Shown one piece after another: positions 23,296 to 37,700 of a DNA stretch of 64,000 bases. Numbering within the stretch: the stretch's first letter is position 1; each line of letters starts with the position of its first letter. The translations under genes and the position numbers were made by a program. Below the pieces are notes generated by a model. That model did not search any database. It had not been told where the DNA came from and saw nothing but the letters and a program-made list of their open reading frames with translations. The stretch spans positions 798,001 to 862,000 of the forward strand of contig WAEK01000005.1 in the NCBI GenBank assembly GCA_011634665.1, given 5' to 3'. Source of the stretch: Mortierella sp. BCC40632. Lineage: Eukaryota; Mortierellomycota; Mortierellomycetes; Mortierellales; Mortierellaceae.

Positions 23296-26200
23296 CTATC
23301 GACGCCACCCAGCCGTAATGGCTCGTTCAATTCGCTCCATTCCTTCCTCTCCCACTATCCCTTGTACCCACTCCTTTCGCAACGTCAACAGGGTCGGGCG
23401 TCGTTCTAAGAAACATTCAGGTGGGGTCAAGAGATTGTCCGAATCTAAATAATCCCTACTACCAATCGACGGGAAAGAACTCGAGGTCGAGAGCAAAGAG
23501 AGAGGTCGACTCGATGGTCTCGAAGGAGAGGCACCTGCAGAGGTAGGTGTTGAAGGCTGAGAGGTTGCTGTCCAGCTCGCAATCGAGCCACTGCCACTGG
23601 ATGGAATCTGCGTTAGTCGTTCATAGTTACGTGCATCATACTGAATCCAGTCACGGACGAGCTCTTCACTCTTGGTGCCTGAAACAATTGCCTTGACAAT
23701 ATTACGTCGTTCCTCTTCCAATAGAATATCCTTTTCCGAGGAAGGTGTCTTCAGCTCTACCGAATCCGTTCCAGCAGCGATCTGGGATCTTGAACCACCA
23801 CTTCTGGGAGGCGGGGGCATCTTGATCGGTCCAAGGGCAAACCGGGCCAGATGATGCACCACAATCCAGTACAGGGCAGGGTTTCGTTGTTTGATCACCC
23901 TTCCAGACACGGCTGTTTTTAAATATTGCCTCAGCACATCTGTCGTCACAGCTTCATCATCGAGGAGCAAGCTCCGAAGCGATCCCGTATCCATGTCCTC
24001 CCACTTGGTGGTCATGCTTCCGAGTGACGTGTACGAATCCCTCCAGATCAACATTTTCAAATCCGGAGAAATTGCCATTGCTGGGAACAAGAATCGTGCC
24101 GCGGTCGATTGGAATTGCAAAAGAGTACCCGTTGTAAAGCAGTTTTCCATGAAATCCTTCATAAACTGCTGGAATGGAATGGGACTGGTCAAAAGTGACA
24201 ATACCTTTTCCGAAACTGGCGTCAAATCCTTGGCACCATCTCGGACAAGAATACTGTCTCCATGTGTACTGAAATGGTTCAACAATCGATTGATCGCACC
24301 CTCGACGTCCGAGTCCATAAATCCATCTTCATCCTGATCCTGATCCTGGGAAGCTACCCCTTCCTCCATTTCCTCTTCCTCCTCTTCCTCGGCGCCTTCG
24401 TATCGTGTAGGCTGTCTCTCACCCTCCAACATCAGAACCTTGAGCGAGGCCATGTAGATCAATTCAAAAGCAATACCATCCAGTGTCTGCAGAAGCGAAT
24501 AAACAAAGTCCAGCACACAATGGATCACAGACGTGGCCGCAATCAAGACACCGGATTCCTCCACATAGGTCAACTTGCTCTTGTATAAGATATCGATCGG
24601 GTAAAACAACCAATTGAACAAAGGTTGACTGCTGATCGTGCCATAGTCAACCACCAACGTCGTGATATCACATCCTTCATGGTTCCAAACACTCTGAGAT
24701 CTCTGAAGTTGTTGATGACTCTTGACAAAACATTGTAGGTACAAGGGCTTGAGAATCCGTTCCACCGCTGTGATCTGATCCGAGTTTTGGTTGAGCAACT
24801 TGCCAAGCACACGTGGACTGAACAAAATCTTTAACAAGACATCATAGCTCAAACTTTCATCACCCGGCAACACAATCTGGAGGAGTGACAGCGCAGTCAC
24901 TTGGAAGATCGGGAACAAGGTCAACTTGATATGAGAACTGTTCTGAGGATCTTGTTGGTATACAAACACATCCATGGCTCGAAGCCAGTGTGACACCAGA
25001 TAAACGCCATGTCGACCGATAAACGCAATCCAAGGTGGCAGTGTGTTAGGGATCTGGTCCTGAATGGCCAACTCGTACTTCGTCACTTGCTCTACGAGTC
25101 CAAGAACGGATTCCGAGATCAATGTCTTGACCATCTCGGATTTGGCATTGACTGGGGCCTTGTCGAGCTTTGCAAGCTGGTACACTGATTCATGATGGCT
25201 GTTCAGGAATTCGCAGCAAAGCGAAAACTCGAGCAAATGGCGTGCAATCGTCGAGATAGAGGTGGGGTTACTCAAGGTAATGCCTACATGAGGAAGAGTC
25301 GATGCATCCATCTGTGGCATTTCATCCATCAAAGAAGTCAGTCTTGAACGAACCCCTCGGAACCCTGCAGAGGCAGTCCAATCTTGCAAACAAAGTGCCT
25401 CCCATACACGCTCTATGAGCTGATCATTCTCTGGTGGGAAAGTAGATAGGTATCGGGCCCATGTACCGATGTACCTCGTGGCAGCTGCTACCAAGAGGGT
25501 CTGATCGAGATCAAATGTATCTGCTTGCATCGCTCGTGTCCATTTCATGAGCCCGTCTAACGTCATATCCACAAACGCGATGGCCTGAGCCCAGCACAGA
25601 GAGTTTTCTGGAATTGTCCTACGACCTTCCACTGCAGCATGGGTCCAAGAGACAGCCAGTTGAAAGAAAATAGTCAACTTTTTGGAGAGGAACGATCGCA
25701 CGATCGGGTTCTGATCTTGAAGAGGTCGAGACACTTCTGTGATAGTCTGAGCAATGTCCTGAAGCAGCACTGGATGGAGGATATCGACCAGGACATTGCA
25801 ATAAAGACCATAGCTTGCCAGAGATCGGAAAAGCTTCAAGGCTTGCGTCTGAATAATAAAGCTCTGTTTGTTATTGGCTGTCGCCTCGGGAGTCAAGGCC
25901 AAGAAACGAAGGAAAGGCTCGATATGCCCTTCTTCGATCACAGCCGAAGCAATCTTCCTAGAGGATCGAATGACAATATCCAATAATGAGATAACCTTGC
26001 TCGTGCAGCAGAGTTCCAGATCATTCAACTCTGAGGGCCATGAAATGGTCGCAAATCGTCCAACAAGAGCCGACAAAAGCCCTTCGCACTCAAAGATGGC
26101 CTTGACAGCCTCAGTGCTGAACCTTGCCAAGGTGATCAGGATATCGATCACCTGGACGTTAGTGGGTGCTGGAAGTCGGCAGACAGCAAGGAGATATCGC

Positions 26201-28507
26201 AGTCGAGGGAAAATGTCCATCGCAATAAGACCATCCACAGGGTCTTTGGAGGCCAGGGCAGCATGACCTCCGATGGTTTCTTCTGCTTCTGCCTGCTCCT
26301 GACTCGAACGGAGTGTGTCCGATTTGAGTTCCATGTTGGCAAACTTGGTAATGGACTGACGCTTGAATCCCATATTGATGCGTTCATTTCCACGGTATAA
26401 CAGATCCAGGGTATCCCAGACATCCGATGTTTGACCAAGATCTTCCTCTGGTCGGATCCATGCATGGATGACATTGACCGCAGCAACCACCCCCGAATCA
26501 GTCTTGTCGTCTAGAGCGGCCCGAAGATAAACAGGTGCACGAAGTCGATCGATGAGCCACCCCAGAATACCTGATCGCAATTCAAAGGGGGCAAAGTCGG
26601 GGTCTCTGCAATTACGAAGGACTTTGGCCAAAATGTTGAGGGGTAAAATCCTCTGACTGGGGACCGTAGAACGAACAAGATGCAGCAATTCCGAAAGTGT
26701 GTACCCAGCTTTGGTAGGATCAACTCCATGATGGTGAAGACCCAGATGCACAGGCACGTCTTGGTTATTGAGAATATTGCCCGAAAAATCAAATCTCAAG
26801 TGAGCTGCTGGGGGATCTGACTCTTGGACAGTATAGGGCTGTGGACCTGGAGCAACAGCCTTTCCCGGTACTTTTGATTCAGCCGAGGCGTCTTCGACGC
26901 CCATCCACTCCAACTTTTCGGGCTCTGCCGGTACATCCGCATAATATTTCTCCTTTAACGCCAAAGGATGATCACCCTCTTCCTCTTCATGCCTTTTGGC
27001 TACAAAGTCCGAGTGATCACGTCCAACACGGGCCTCCTGCATGCTGACAACTTTTCCTTCGATGCTGATGCCTTCCGAAAAGCTGACTCTTCTTTGGACC
27101 GTGTTTCGTTTCATCAGTTTGGCAATCAGTTCTGGATCCAGAGCTCGCAAGAGTTCCTCTCTTTCCTTTTCAATCTCTTGATCAGTCATGTCAGCGAGCT
27201 TTCTCCGGTTTTCTTCATCAATCTGCTCCATGAGTGTTCCATGAGGGCTTTCGGTGGGTTTTTTGAGGACTGAGTGAAGCACTGGAGCTGATCTGGGTGT
27301 CGAGGGAGCTCCTATAATTCGGATGGGACAGGTTAGTTGACCACTGTATCATCATACAATTGGATCTTGAATACAATCTTGTTGAATGATGCTCTTGTAC
27401 CTTTTTTGTTGCTGACGGGTCTGGAAGCAGGTCGAAGTTGAACTTTAGTGTGGTTCGTAAATAGTACCATAAAGAAGAAGTAGAAGAGTCAGAAGATAGC
27501 TCTTTTGTGAAACTATACGTCCATCCACGCAGGGCCAGTTGCCTCAGCCCTTGTACCATGACACTACCTTTATCGATATCTGTTGGCGGCACATGATCTG
27601 CCGAGGCTGGTAAACCGCGTGTTGTTGGTCTTGTTGTGGTTGTTGTGGTTGTTGTTGTTGACGAGGTTGACTTTTCTGTAGAGACGGAGGTGGGTTCTGG
27701 GACGGTTGATTTCGAGGATGCTGACGCGGCTTTCTTTTGTGCCTCCGCCAGTCGCCTAGCAAACAGACTGCTGCCTTTGGGGTTGCCATTGGAGGAGGAG
27801 CGGGCTGCTGGTGGGGTCAATGTGCCAAATGTCGTGGTTGCGGCAGTGGGGGCCACGGCTTTGACAACCGGTTTCTCAAGCACCTCACTTAGAATCTGGC
27901 CCATCGAAGGCCCTGCAGTCCGTAATCGTTGTCGTGTTTCTTCCTCTGTTTCGATATCCTCCGCAGCAATATGAGATCCAAGTGGCGCATCGTTATTACC
28001 ATCGTCATGATTATTATCTTCGTCGAGATTGATCTCGAATCTCTGGCCCACCTCTTTAAAATGTGTCCGTGGTCCTTTGTTGGCTCTGTCCTGCAAGAAT
28101 CTGGAACCACTTCGTAGGTTTGCACCTGATGCTTGAATAACAGGTGGGCTAATAGGAAGCTCGTCACCCGTGAGAGTGACTACGTCCTTTTCAAGAGGTG
28201 GAGGAATATCATCATCTTCATCTTCGTCCTCCTCGAAACTAACTCCAGCAGCTGCTTTTCTTTGTGTGGCAGCACTGCTGCTGCTGCTACCGCCGATAAC
28301 TGGTACACTTTTGACGCGCATGACAGAGGCTGCGGGTTGGTCACCACTTTTGAAAAACTCTTGTTGCATCAACAAGAGGTCCTCTTCCGTCTCTGGAGCG
28401 AAATTCCTCTGTCGAGCAATCTTTTCGTACTCAACGTGCCCATCTTGCCGGGTTCCCTGATCAGCAGAGCCTTGGGAGACTTTTGGGATACGCTTTTGGT
28501 CATCCAT
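23296..28507 (-). CDS. RPAP1: RNA polymerase II-associated protein 1 (RPAP1)
   Basis: Two exons: 28507-27568 and 27311-23296 (1651 aa; human RPAP1 is about 1390). The N-terminal region is acidic and Ser/Thr-rich with a poly-Thr run. The RPAP1 N-terminal motif reads EEDLLLMQQEFFKS. The second conserved block is MTDQEIEKEREELLRALDPE at the start of exon 2. The RPAP1 C-terminal motif LRFDFSGNIL...VHLGLHHHG...GYTLSELLHLVRST comes near residue 480. The remaining 1000 residues are alpha-helical HEAT-like repeats. RPAP1 is thought to act in cytoplasmic assembly and nuclear import of Pol II and in Pol II-Mediator contact. The start gives MDDQKRIPK and lies just after an intergenic A/T run. The very long second exon contrasts with the many small exons nearby. 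Confidence 0.93.
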
Positions 28508-29093
28508 TGATGCACGGAAAGTGGGAAGTGAATTCGACCAGAAGAAAAAAAAAACGAAAAAAAAGAGAGAATGAGACAGTGGCATTCTTTTGTTCTCGAT
28601 TCACCCCCTGCTGATGCTTACATCAGTGTCACGTCGAAAGTTATCGTAAATGCTGCGCTCGGACCAGATACCCGTGATGGGAAGAGATCCACCCCCACCC
28701 CCCTTTTCTCTTGTGAGATATACCATCACCACACACAGGCCACGCACGCAAAGGGGTCAAGAAGAAAATGGAGAGAGATAGAGAGATAGAGATAGAGAGA
28801 GGCATGATCGTCCTTATCTTTAGAAAGTCTCGATCTACAAGGAAAGAGACGTTGATGCGGGCTCGCGCGAAGCACACGTGGCAACGTCTCAAAATGAATT
28901 GCCCAGCTCTTGGTCCTGTGGCCAGTCTGACAGAAGAAAGAAATAGAAAAAAGTCCCTCGAAGCATCTCGAGTAGAACAGCAGCAGCAGCAGATCTGTTG
29001 CTTTGGTTCTTTGGTTCCCCTATAAATCTTTAGACTGAATGAGGAAAATCACGTTCTTTTTTTTTTAAAAAAAAAAGGCACAGGAAAGATTAT
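28508..29093. other. Spacer between RPAP1 start and ureidoglycolate lyase stop
   Basis: Contains the RPAP1 upstream region, a GAGATA/GA-rich run (28766-28800), a CAG repeat near 28979-28990 and an A/T run just before the lyase stop. No gene is seen. Confidence 0.5.
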
Positions 29094-29819
29094 TTATTGG
29101 AGTTGGATGAACGCTGCAGCACCACCTTCCTCACCACTCTCCTTTGTAAACCAATATTCTTCACAATCTTCAAGACCAACACCGCTCTCATGAGTAATGG
29201 TCATAAACTGGACAGGCTTCTCAACAACAATCATAGGATGATGCCACACATTTGGCTTGTAGTTGATGCCTAGTGTGTTGTTGCATTTGAAGGCCTCAAG
29301 AGTCTCGAGAATAGGCTTGTCATCAGGACCATTCTCGGCTGTGACCACGACATAGGATCCGTTACCATCTCCACCCATGGGCATGAACATCTGTGATGAA
29401 TAGGAGTGGCGCTCGAGGAGTTTGATAGGGAATTGGTCTGCTGTCACGGGCTTGTAGCATTTGAAGATGGCAATGTTTGCCTCTGCCGACTTCAGCTTGG
29501 GGTTAGGGTTGGCTGTGTCTGTTCCCGCAGGGCGGAGGTTGACAAACTGGGCCAAATGCGAGAACTTTTGAGCAGTGCCTATCAAACAAAAATGGGTCCC
29601 ACAAAAAAAAAAAAAAAAAGTCAGGAAATAGAATTGCCAATGGAAGGGGGAGGGAAAGATGAGACAGCTCGCTCCAGGTTCATTGTTCATTGCTAGAGCT
29701 TAAATACCTTGGTTGACCTGGACTGCATTGGGATCTGCATCAGGAAGACGAACGACTTGGCCCCATTTGGCAAAGTTCTCATTCGAAATAGGCTTTGGCT
29801 GGACGGTGAAGACGGGCAT
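29094..29819 (-). CDS. DAL3: Ureidoglycolate lyase
   Basis: Two exons: 29819-29708 and 29578-29094 (198 aa; yeast Dal3 is 195). Exon 1 starts MPVFTVQPKPISNENFAKWG, the typical N-terminus (family PF04115). Later conserved elements are LLERHSYSSQMFMPMGG, with the metal-ligand His, and NVWHHPMIVVEKPVQFM. The enzyme splits ureidoglycolate to glyoxylate and urea, the last step of allantoin use as a nitrogen source. Other purine-degradation genes are not nearby. It is divergent from the Syo1 gene across 670 bp. Confidence 0.94.
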
Positions 29820-30393
29820 CTTGTTGGTTTTTTTTTAAAAAAAAATGTCTAGAGTCTATTCGTGGGTGTAGTTGCAATGGTTGAATGGTTCTGTTTCGGA
29901 TGCTGAATTAAAGAAATTAGAAGAGGAGTTGAGAAGGAATGCTCGGCCCTTTTTATGCATGGAGACTCCGAGGCTTCGTTGGACCAGTTCGTCCCCTCTT
30001 TTCCGGAACTTTTAGGGGGTGCCTGATCCGCATTGTGGAGAACGCGGGCAAGCACAGGCCTAAAAAAAAAAAAAAAAATCTGGATACGCTTTTTCTTTTT
30101 TGTGCCTGTGGAGCCGCTGCAGGAGCCCTTAGCCCTAGCCCCGGATCTGGCTCGTTTTGTGTTTGAGAAGCATGTGCGCTTTTCTCTCCTATTCTAGGTG
30201 ATAAAGCTGGCAAGGCTTGGCCACACACACACACACGCTCTCTCTCCCTTCTTCTCTCTTTACCCCACATCTGGAGTGCCCCTCATTTAGCTCGTGCATG
30301 AGAGGCGAGACGCTGTGAGATGAAGAGTGGGGCCAACACAGTTGGCCCATATCTAGGGAAAACATGCTAAGCCTCCTAAGCAAACGCCTCCAG

Positions 30394-30426
<33 letters not shown>

Positions 30427-30487
30427 TCGCTCTTTCCCTTCAGGTCGTTCGTCACTTCATACCATTCACAACTAATCTCACAGCACC
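29820..30487. other. Divergent promoter region, ureidoglycolate lyase / Syo1
   Basis: Contains A runs at 30061-30078 and 30393-30423, a CA/CT block at 30222-30260 and unique sequence. GATA-type nitrogen-regulation sites cannot be distinguished from chance matches here. The coding potential in the reading frames comes from the A runs. Confidence 0.5.
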
Positions 30488-33046
30488 ATGGGCAAAGTCA
30501 AGAACAACAAGCGGAAGGAGCGAAGGCACAATGCGACTGGCATGGAGTCAATGGCCGAGGTTATGGATGCAGAGAATCTTCAGCCTCTCCCCGCAGAGAC
30601 AGTTCTGCCAGTGATTCAGAAGGTGAGGGGGGACCTTTCTTCGAGACATGAACTTCAACCTCATTAGGCACAGGATTGCCCCCAGTAAACACTTTGGCTC
30701 ATTGCTGACCTGGAAAGAAAAAACACTCGCTTCCTCATTCGATGCAATTATTAGCTCTCTTCACCCGATGCCAATGAGCGTGCCTGGGCTGCTGCAGGTG
30801 CAAGCAACCTGTTGATGCATGACCTTGCCACTCGACGACTTATGCTCAGCAAGAACTTGATTGGCGCCTTGGTCGAACGGTTGACGGATTCAGTTCATGA
30901 GGTCGTTGTAGAATCATTGGGATGTCTTCGTAACCTCACTGTCGTGGGAGGTGAGGAGGTGATCAAGGAAATGTACAACAAGAACGTTCTCACTCCTGTC
31001 ATGGCTCTTGTACCGCCTCTTGGAACAATGCTGGACACTGTTCTCTCAGGCCCAGCAACTAGTGCCGAGGAGCATGAGAAGCGCAAGACAGTTTGGGATT
31101 GGGCCGAGAACATTGTTAGCATCGTGTGGGCCATGAGCGAGACCTCTGAGAAGGCCCTCAAGGCAATCAACAAGCTGAACCTGGTTCCATTCCTGATGTC
31201 GTTTATGAGCAATGTTGATAAGCTCCCTCCCAGAGTTGTTGTCGCTGCAGGTACTAAGAAACCCATACTGTCCCTTTTTTTCTTCTTCACATATATAGCA
31301 ATGTGGCATCAAATCTAGGTTATACTAAACACTCTCTTGGTTTGATCTGGATCACTGCTTCTTTTAGCTCAATGTCTGTATACTTTGACTGACGATAATC
31401 CAGAATGTCGGGAGGTCTTTGTCAAGAACCCCGAATACATCAAGCCTTTTATGAACATTCTCAACGCCAACGTCAATGCGGAGCAGGAGCTTTTGATCAA
31501 GACACTCACATGCGGTATCATCATCAACCTTCAAACCGTCATCTCATCTCAAGCCTCTGAAGGCAACAACGTTGATGTCCGTGCAGCAGTCATGCCCATT
31601 CTCAGTGGCGCTTTGACCTATGATATTCAAAAGGCTAGCGCTGAAGCCATGGCAGCTGCTCAAGTTGTGGTAAGTGATTTTTTTTTTTGGGGATGAACCT
31701 TGGCTTGTCTTTGACATAATCTTGGACCGAGATAGATTGTACTCATTATCGATATGTCTTGTTTTATGATTATGTGCTTAGAATGCGCAAAAGCAGGAAA
31801 TCGACTTGTCCAAGCCAAACCAACCTGCCAGCCCTGAAGAAATCAGCCTCTCTCTCATCGAAACACGCCTACACACTCTTCAATTGGCTCTTGAGCTGAT
31901 TGCTGGAATTTGCAATGAGGTGATTGATGGAGGTGATGATGAGCAGTGGGAGCAGGGTGACGACAACATGGACGATGATGAGGCCGAGATGGAGGATGGG
32001 ATGGAGGACGGTGCTGAGAACGACAACGACGACACCGCTGCTCTTCAGGAGATGGAGCAATTGGCTGCTGCCTCGGAGGAGTTGCCAGCTGATCTGTCTG
32101 GTCATCCTCTGATCAATATCTTGGTCGGTTCAGTATTCCCTGCTCTTATCCATCTTGGAACACCCACACCACTGTCCTTCCCTGAGCAAGAGACCCCATA
32201 CAAGCCTACCGTGGCTCCTTCGGTCACTTCGGAGCTTGCAACGACTCATTTGCGTGCCATCGAGGCCTTGAACAACTTTTTATTGACAATGGCGGATGCC
32301 GTGCCTGGCAAGTGGTGGTACAATCACAAGAAGGCAGATGCAGAGCAATGTTGGACCTGGCTTTTCCAGCAGGCTAGTGCTGTTGCCGGAAAGGGTGTCC
32401 GAGTTGGAGCAGAGGAGACTGGTCAGGAGATGCGTGGAGCTGTCCTGGAGGCTATGGTTGGTTGTTTGTGGACACTTGCGCGTGGATTGGATGCAGAGGT
32501 CCCATTGACTGAGCATTATATCCAGGCATTGATGGGAGCCTATGCCTCCTCCTCATCCGAGAGCATGCGCGTCAAGGTCATTGGCTGCTTGGGCGTGATC
32601 GCAAGGCGTCAAAACGCGATCGATACCAACAAGGTAAGAAAAAAGGAATTTGTCTCATGGATCGCCGAAAGGCTAAAGAGGAAAAGAAAGAGTGTTTCTC
32701 TTTGCGCAATGTCGCTAACCTAGAGACACGTTTTCTTTTTCTTTTCTTGCAATAGATTATCGGAGGGTTCTTGATTAATATTCTCCAAGAAAACCCCACT
32801 CCAGAGACGAGTGTTGAAGCCTTGAACGCGATCTATGACATTTATGCGGATGCCGAGTTTGACTATGACTTGCCAGTGTTTGTCCAGGGCAACTTTAACC
32901 AGGTGCTCAAGGGTCTGATCAAGCCAGTCCGAGTGATGGTGCGGAATATCGATCGTCGCAAACAGAGAGAGCTCAGACATCGGGCAGACGAGGCGATCTT
33001 GAACCTGGTTGCCTTTGTGAAATACAAGGAGAACGAGCGGAAGTAG
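30488..33046 (+). CDS. Syo1/HEATR3-type ribosomal-protein import adaptor (symportin)
   Basis: Five exons in phase: 30488-30622, 30755-31250, 31368-31669, 31782-32633, 32756-33046 (691 aa; human HEATR3 is 680). It starts MGKVKNNKRKERRHNATG, a basic tail that serves as nuclear import signal in Syo1. ARM/HEAT repeats follow (VVESLGCLRNLTVVGGEEV; AAQCLYTLTDDNPECREVF). A strongly acidic loop lies near residues 362-395 and more HEAT repeats run to the end (SVEALNAIYDIYADAEFDYD). Syo1 carries uL18 (Rpl5) and uL5 (Rpl11) together from cytoplasm to nucleus with the importin Kap104, and chaperones 5S RNP assembly. All introns are GT-AG with consensus donors. The gene is followed in tandem by NDUFA6 after 176 bp. 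Confidence 0.93.
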
Positions 33047-33222
33047 TAGACAAGAGGTTTTCTTAGTATAAAATGCATTTTTTCTTCATTAGCCAAGTGG
33101 GGGTGTGAGAGACCCTCTCGGAAGTGTGACTGTGATATAAGAGCTGCCTGCTGTTTTTTCGGCCGCTCGGAAATCCATCTCCATTCGCTCCCTGATCCGA
33201 TCATCCTCAATCATATCCCAAC

Positions 33223-34133
33223 ATGTCTGCTGCTATGGCTGCCCATCTGTCAGTGATGACTGCAAAGTCATCCACTGTGACAGAAGCTCGTCAGAAGGTT
33301 CTTCACCTCTACCGTGACTTCCAGCGTGGTGTAAGTCTCGCTTGAAATGCAATGAAGATGAAGAAAAAAAAAACACAACAAAATAGATTGTAGTCTGTGG
33401 GTTCGGGATTACCGGGAGATGATGGGACGCAGCATTATCCGTCATCAATGGCTTGACTACGACAGATGAACCTCACAAGCGATTTCTATTCGACATTTAT
33501 TACTTGAACAAAGGATAAAAAAAAAAAAAAAAAAAAAAAAGGGAGGAAGTAAGAAAGCACTGGCCAACTTTCCAGACGTGTCAACAACCAACAATACAAA
33601 GCAATTGTTGGTGAAACGCCTGACAAGAATAGCCTGACAAGAATAGCCAGGCAAGGAAGAGAAGGAAGGGATGAGAGAGAAAGGAGGGGGGAAAGGCATA
33701 AATGGATGATGCTTTTCGGCTCAATCAGATGTGCTCTTCTGCGTTGGGTGGACAATCTAGAACAGGATCCAACCACCAAGAACCCTGGATTAGATCCATT
33801 GACACTTACTAACCGAGATACTCTTTGATGTTATTCTATGCTTTTTTTTTTTTTTTTTTTGCTCTCTCACAGGTCCCAGAGATCATGCGTACGCATCAGA
33901 TTGATATGCCTGCCTCTCAGATTCGCACCAAAATCCGTGAAGAGTTTGAGCGTCAACGCAATGTGAAGGATCTGGATGTGATTGATATTCTCATCTTCAA
34001 GGGTCGCATGGAGTACCAGGAGACGATGAATGCCTGGAAGCAGGAGACGCACATCATGCGTTACTTTTTGAAGGAGGAGGCCCCACCAAAGCCTCAGGGC
34101 TTTTTGGAAAAGTTCATTGCTGGAAGAGATTAG
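33223..34133 (+). CDS. NDUFA6: NADH dehydrogenase (complex I) subunit NDUFA6/B14, LYR protein
   Basis: Two exons: 33223-33330 and 33873-34133 (122 aa, family size 115-130). The LYR motif is at residues 29-31 (KVLHLYRDFQRG). Then comes the conserved VPEIMRTHQIDMPASQIRTK and the arginine-rich FERQRNVKDLDVIDILIFKG, ending MRYFLKEEAPPKPQGFLEKF. The protein is an accessory subunit of mitochondrial complex I that binds the acyl-carrier protein on the matrix arm. The 542-bp intron contains an A run (33518-33540) and a T run next to the acceptor (33842-33860). Immediately after the stop, ACAATGA is repeated three times and runs into 40 A. Confidence 0.95.
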
Positions 34134-34779
<646 letters not shown>

Positions 34780-37700
34780 ATGCTACCTAGCTCCAAGCGT
34801 GGAGACCCATCCCTACGCAATGGCGATGGTCCCCACTCTATCGCCCTAATGACAGAAAAGAAACCTGCTCCTCATCCTCGGCCTCATGACCCTGTTTTCC
34901 TCACCGCTCGGGATGCTCACCCACAACGACCCTCTGCCCGCAACACCCCAATGCTCTCCTTCCAGCTGTCGCAGCGAGAGTACATCACAACCCAGTCCTC
35001 GATTTCAGGTGTCCTTAATCTCCACATTCCAAAGCTGGCGGGCAAGAGGTTTCATTTTGTCTCACTGACCCTTCATCTTCGACTCAAGGAGTCCATTGGC
35101 TGGACCCGTCAGGATCTAGTGACCTTTGAGATTGAGAAGGAGGACTGGGCGCAGACCGTATGGGAAAAGGCTGTACCCCTTCCTCTAGAAGAACGTCAGG
35201 CTGTAGACGAGTCCAAAGAAGGAACCTTTGTCGCCGTCGTCAAGGAGCCTCGTGCTCATGGTGATGGACGTATCGAGATTATTGCAGACGAATGGCGTTG
35301 GGATTGGTCCCTGTCCCTGGCAGAGGAGGACCCAAGGGCAGAAAGTTATGAGGGATCCATGGGGAATATCTGGTATGAATTGGAGGCCAAATGTCTCTTT
35401 CGCTGGGACGAGGTAGACAAAGATGGAAACATCCAAACAGTCCACCCTTGCCCGAATGCAGTCGAAAGTGCATTAGAGACAAAGATTGGAAATGCTCTCC
35501 GTGTGCCTTCCATGAAAAAGAGCCATGATGGTAAGATAATAGGAGCAAGAGAGAGAGAGTGAGAGAGAGAGAGAAAAGAAGTTTGTTTGTTTGCCTCAAA
35601 AAGACAGTGAAACCTCATTGCTAATTGAAGTTTCTCCGGATTTGATCCGCTCTCAGCTCCTGTCAAAAAGATGGGTTCCTTTGTGCAGGCTTTCAGCAAG
35701 ATGCGTGCAGGTTCCAAAAACAACAAGACACAGGTTGCTGGAGACTTCAAGATCCCTAATCAACACGATATCTTCACCAAAGAGAGTCTTCGCAAGCGTA
35801 ATGCTGCCAATGACAAGGATCAGGCGGCCGAGGGCGCCGTCGACCATAGTCAAGAGCCTATCAGGGGTGACCTGCAGACAGCAGCTTCTAGAAATCCGGG
35901 CACTGCCCCCCCTGGCTCATCCAATCCTGCTCAAAGCTCAGTGAATCGACCGCTCCCTTTCCTGATTCGCAAAAATATCAAGATCTATATGGTCAAGCCA
36001 TTTTCAGTAGTGCCACATGAAGCGCCATTCAGCGGTCCGAGCTCCCTCTCTCCGCCTCATTCGCCACATGGGGTTCGTCGACTAAAGTCGACTTTACCAG
36101 GCGGTCAAATCCAGGTGCAGGTTCAGGTTCCGTCAGTGGTTTATATCCCTGGATACTCAAAGACCTCACAACTGGTCCCGGATTCAAAATCAGGAGGCCT
36201 TGTCTTGAGGCGGGATGCTCGCTCAGCCAATGGACAGAACAATTCAGCTCAACACAGTTCAGGACTACCTGAAAGCTTTGATGTCGTCTTGACTGTCCAG
36301 AAAACAAACCAGGATACGACCAAAGGCGGCTCAGGAACGAAGCGACAACAGAGTCTTGATTTGGCGAGCTCTGCTTTCCCATTCGCCTCGACGGGTACCT
36401 CCATGTCCGACTCTTCGCCCGATCACCACCATGCTGCTATCGAGCGACTCGGGGATCACAAGCATAGAAGAACTGAAGTCCGAGTCCGTAAAGTCAAATG
36501 TGAATTCTTACAAAAGGAAATGTGCAGGATTCCGACGGAAGGAAGTCCTTCTCGAACAATCAAATTTTTACTCGGATCACCTTACACATACACGAACAAA
36601 GAAAGGCGACAGGAGCACAGTCGTGAATTCTCACCCATCCACCCATCTTCCAGTCATTCAAGCAGCTTGTCATGGGACGAGGGTCTGAGCAGCGGAAATA
36701 GTGAACAAGCACATCATCGATCCTTTGGCAGGAGTGATAGTTTGGCAGAATCTGACATGGCCTTATTGTTCCCAATGCCACCGCAGGATCCGGTACATGG
36801 CGTTCATGGCACAGGCAACCATACAAATCAATCATCACACGATTCTTCTCCCAGTACCCCTCGACACCACTCAATTATAGCTCAGCACTCACAGACTTTT
36901 CATCATACTTCGCGGCCCTTTGCTATTCAGCTTCCTGTGCCCCTGACTTCGCCCAAGCTACGTCAGTCTGCCCTCTGGCCCAGTCCCGACCCTCCGCTCG
37001 CTGCCCCCAAATCAAACGACTTCAACTCGACGACAATACCCACAGCAGCAAACAATGGTCTGGGTGGTCCCGGCCCAACGAACAAGGACCTGAGCGATTT
37101 AGACATCAGGGATCGCTACGCTTATAACGCTCGAAATTACTATACACCGCATGGCGGTCAAGTTTCGAGTCTTATTTCTGGCCGACCTCGGATTGAGGTG
37201 AAGCACTACCTTGCCATCCGCGTCTCGGCAGAGCTTTTGCAATTTGAGGGAGAACATGGAGGAACGCCGGACTTTGGATTAGATTTAGTGGGACATGAGC
37301 ATCTACATCAAGACCCAGGGCTTTCAGCGATGATGACAACAACAGCAACCATCTCTTCATCGCAGCAACGGCATCTTAGCAATGATATCTCTGGACAGAA
37401 TGAAGCTATTGCCTCAGGGGCAAGGGGTCAAAAGGATCAGAGCCCTGGCTCAATTGAGAGCACTGAACCCACCTCTACCATTTCGGCCGTCGTCACAACC
37501 TCAGCCGCTACAGTCACTTCGTCGACAGAGGAGATGGATGCAGTTCAATCCGCCGCTCCGTTCATGAACTCTACAGCTGGACTGTCGAGTACAGAGATGG
37601 ATAAGAGCCACGCCCTCAGTTCTCATGAACAGGATAATATATTTCATGCACCGTTGCCTTTGTTTGGAATGGCCCGGGAAGTCAGACATCGGCGAGGCTC

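Noticed and set aside
27636..27974. Plus-strand frame opposite RPAP1 exon 1
   Set aside because: Val-rich complement of the RPAP1 poly-Thr region. No independent support.
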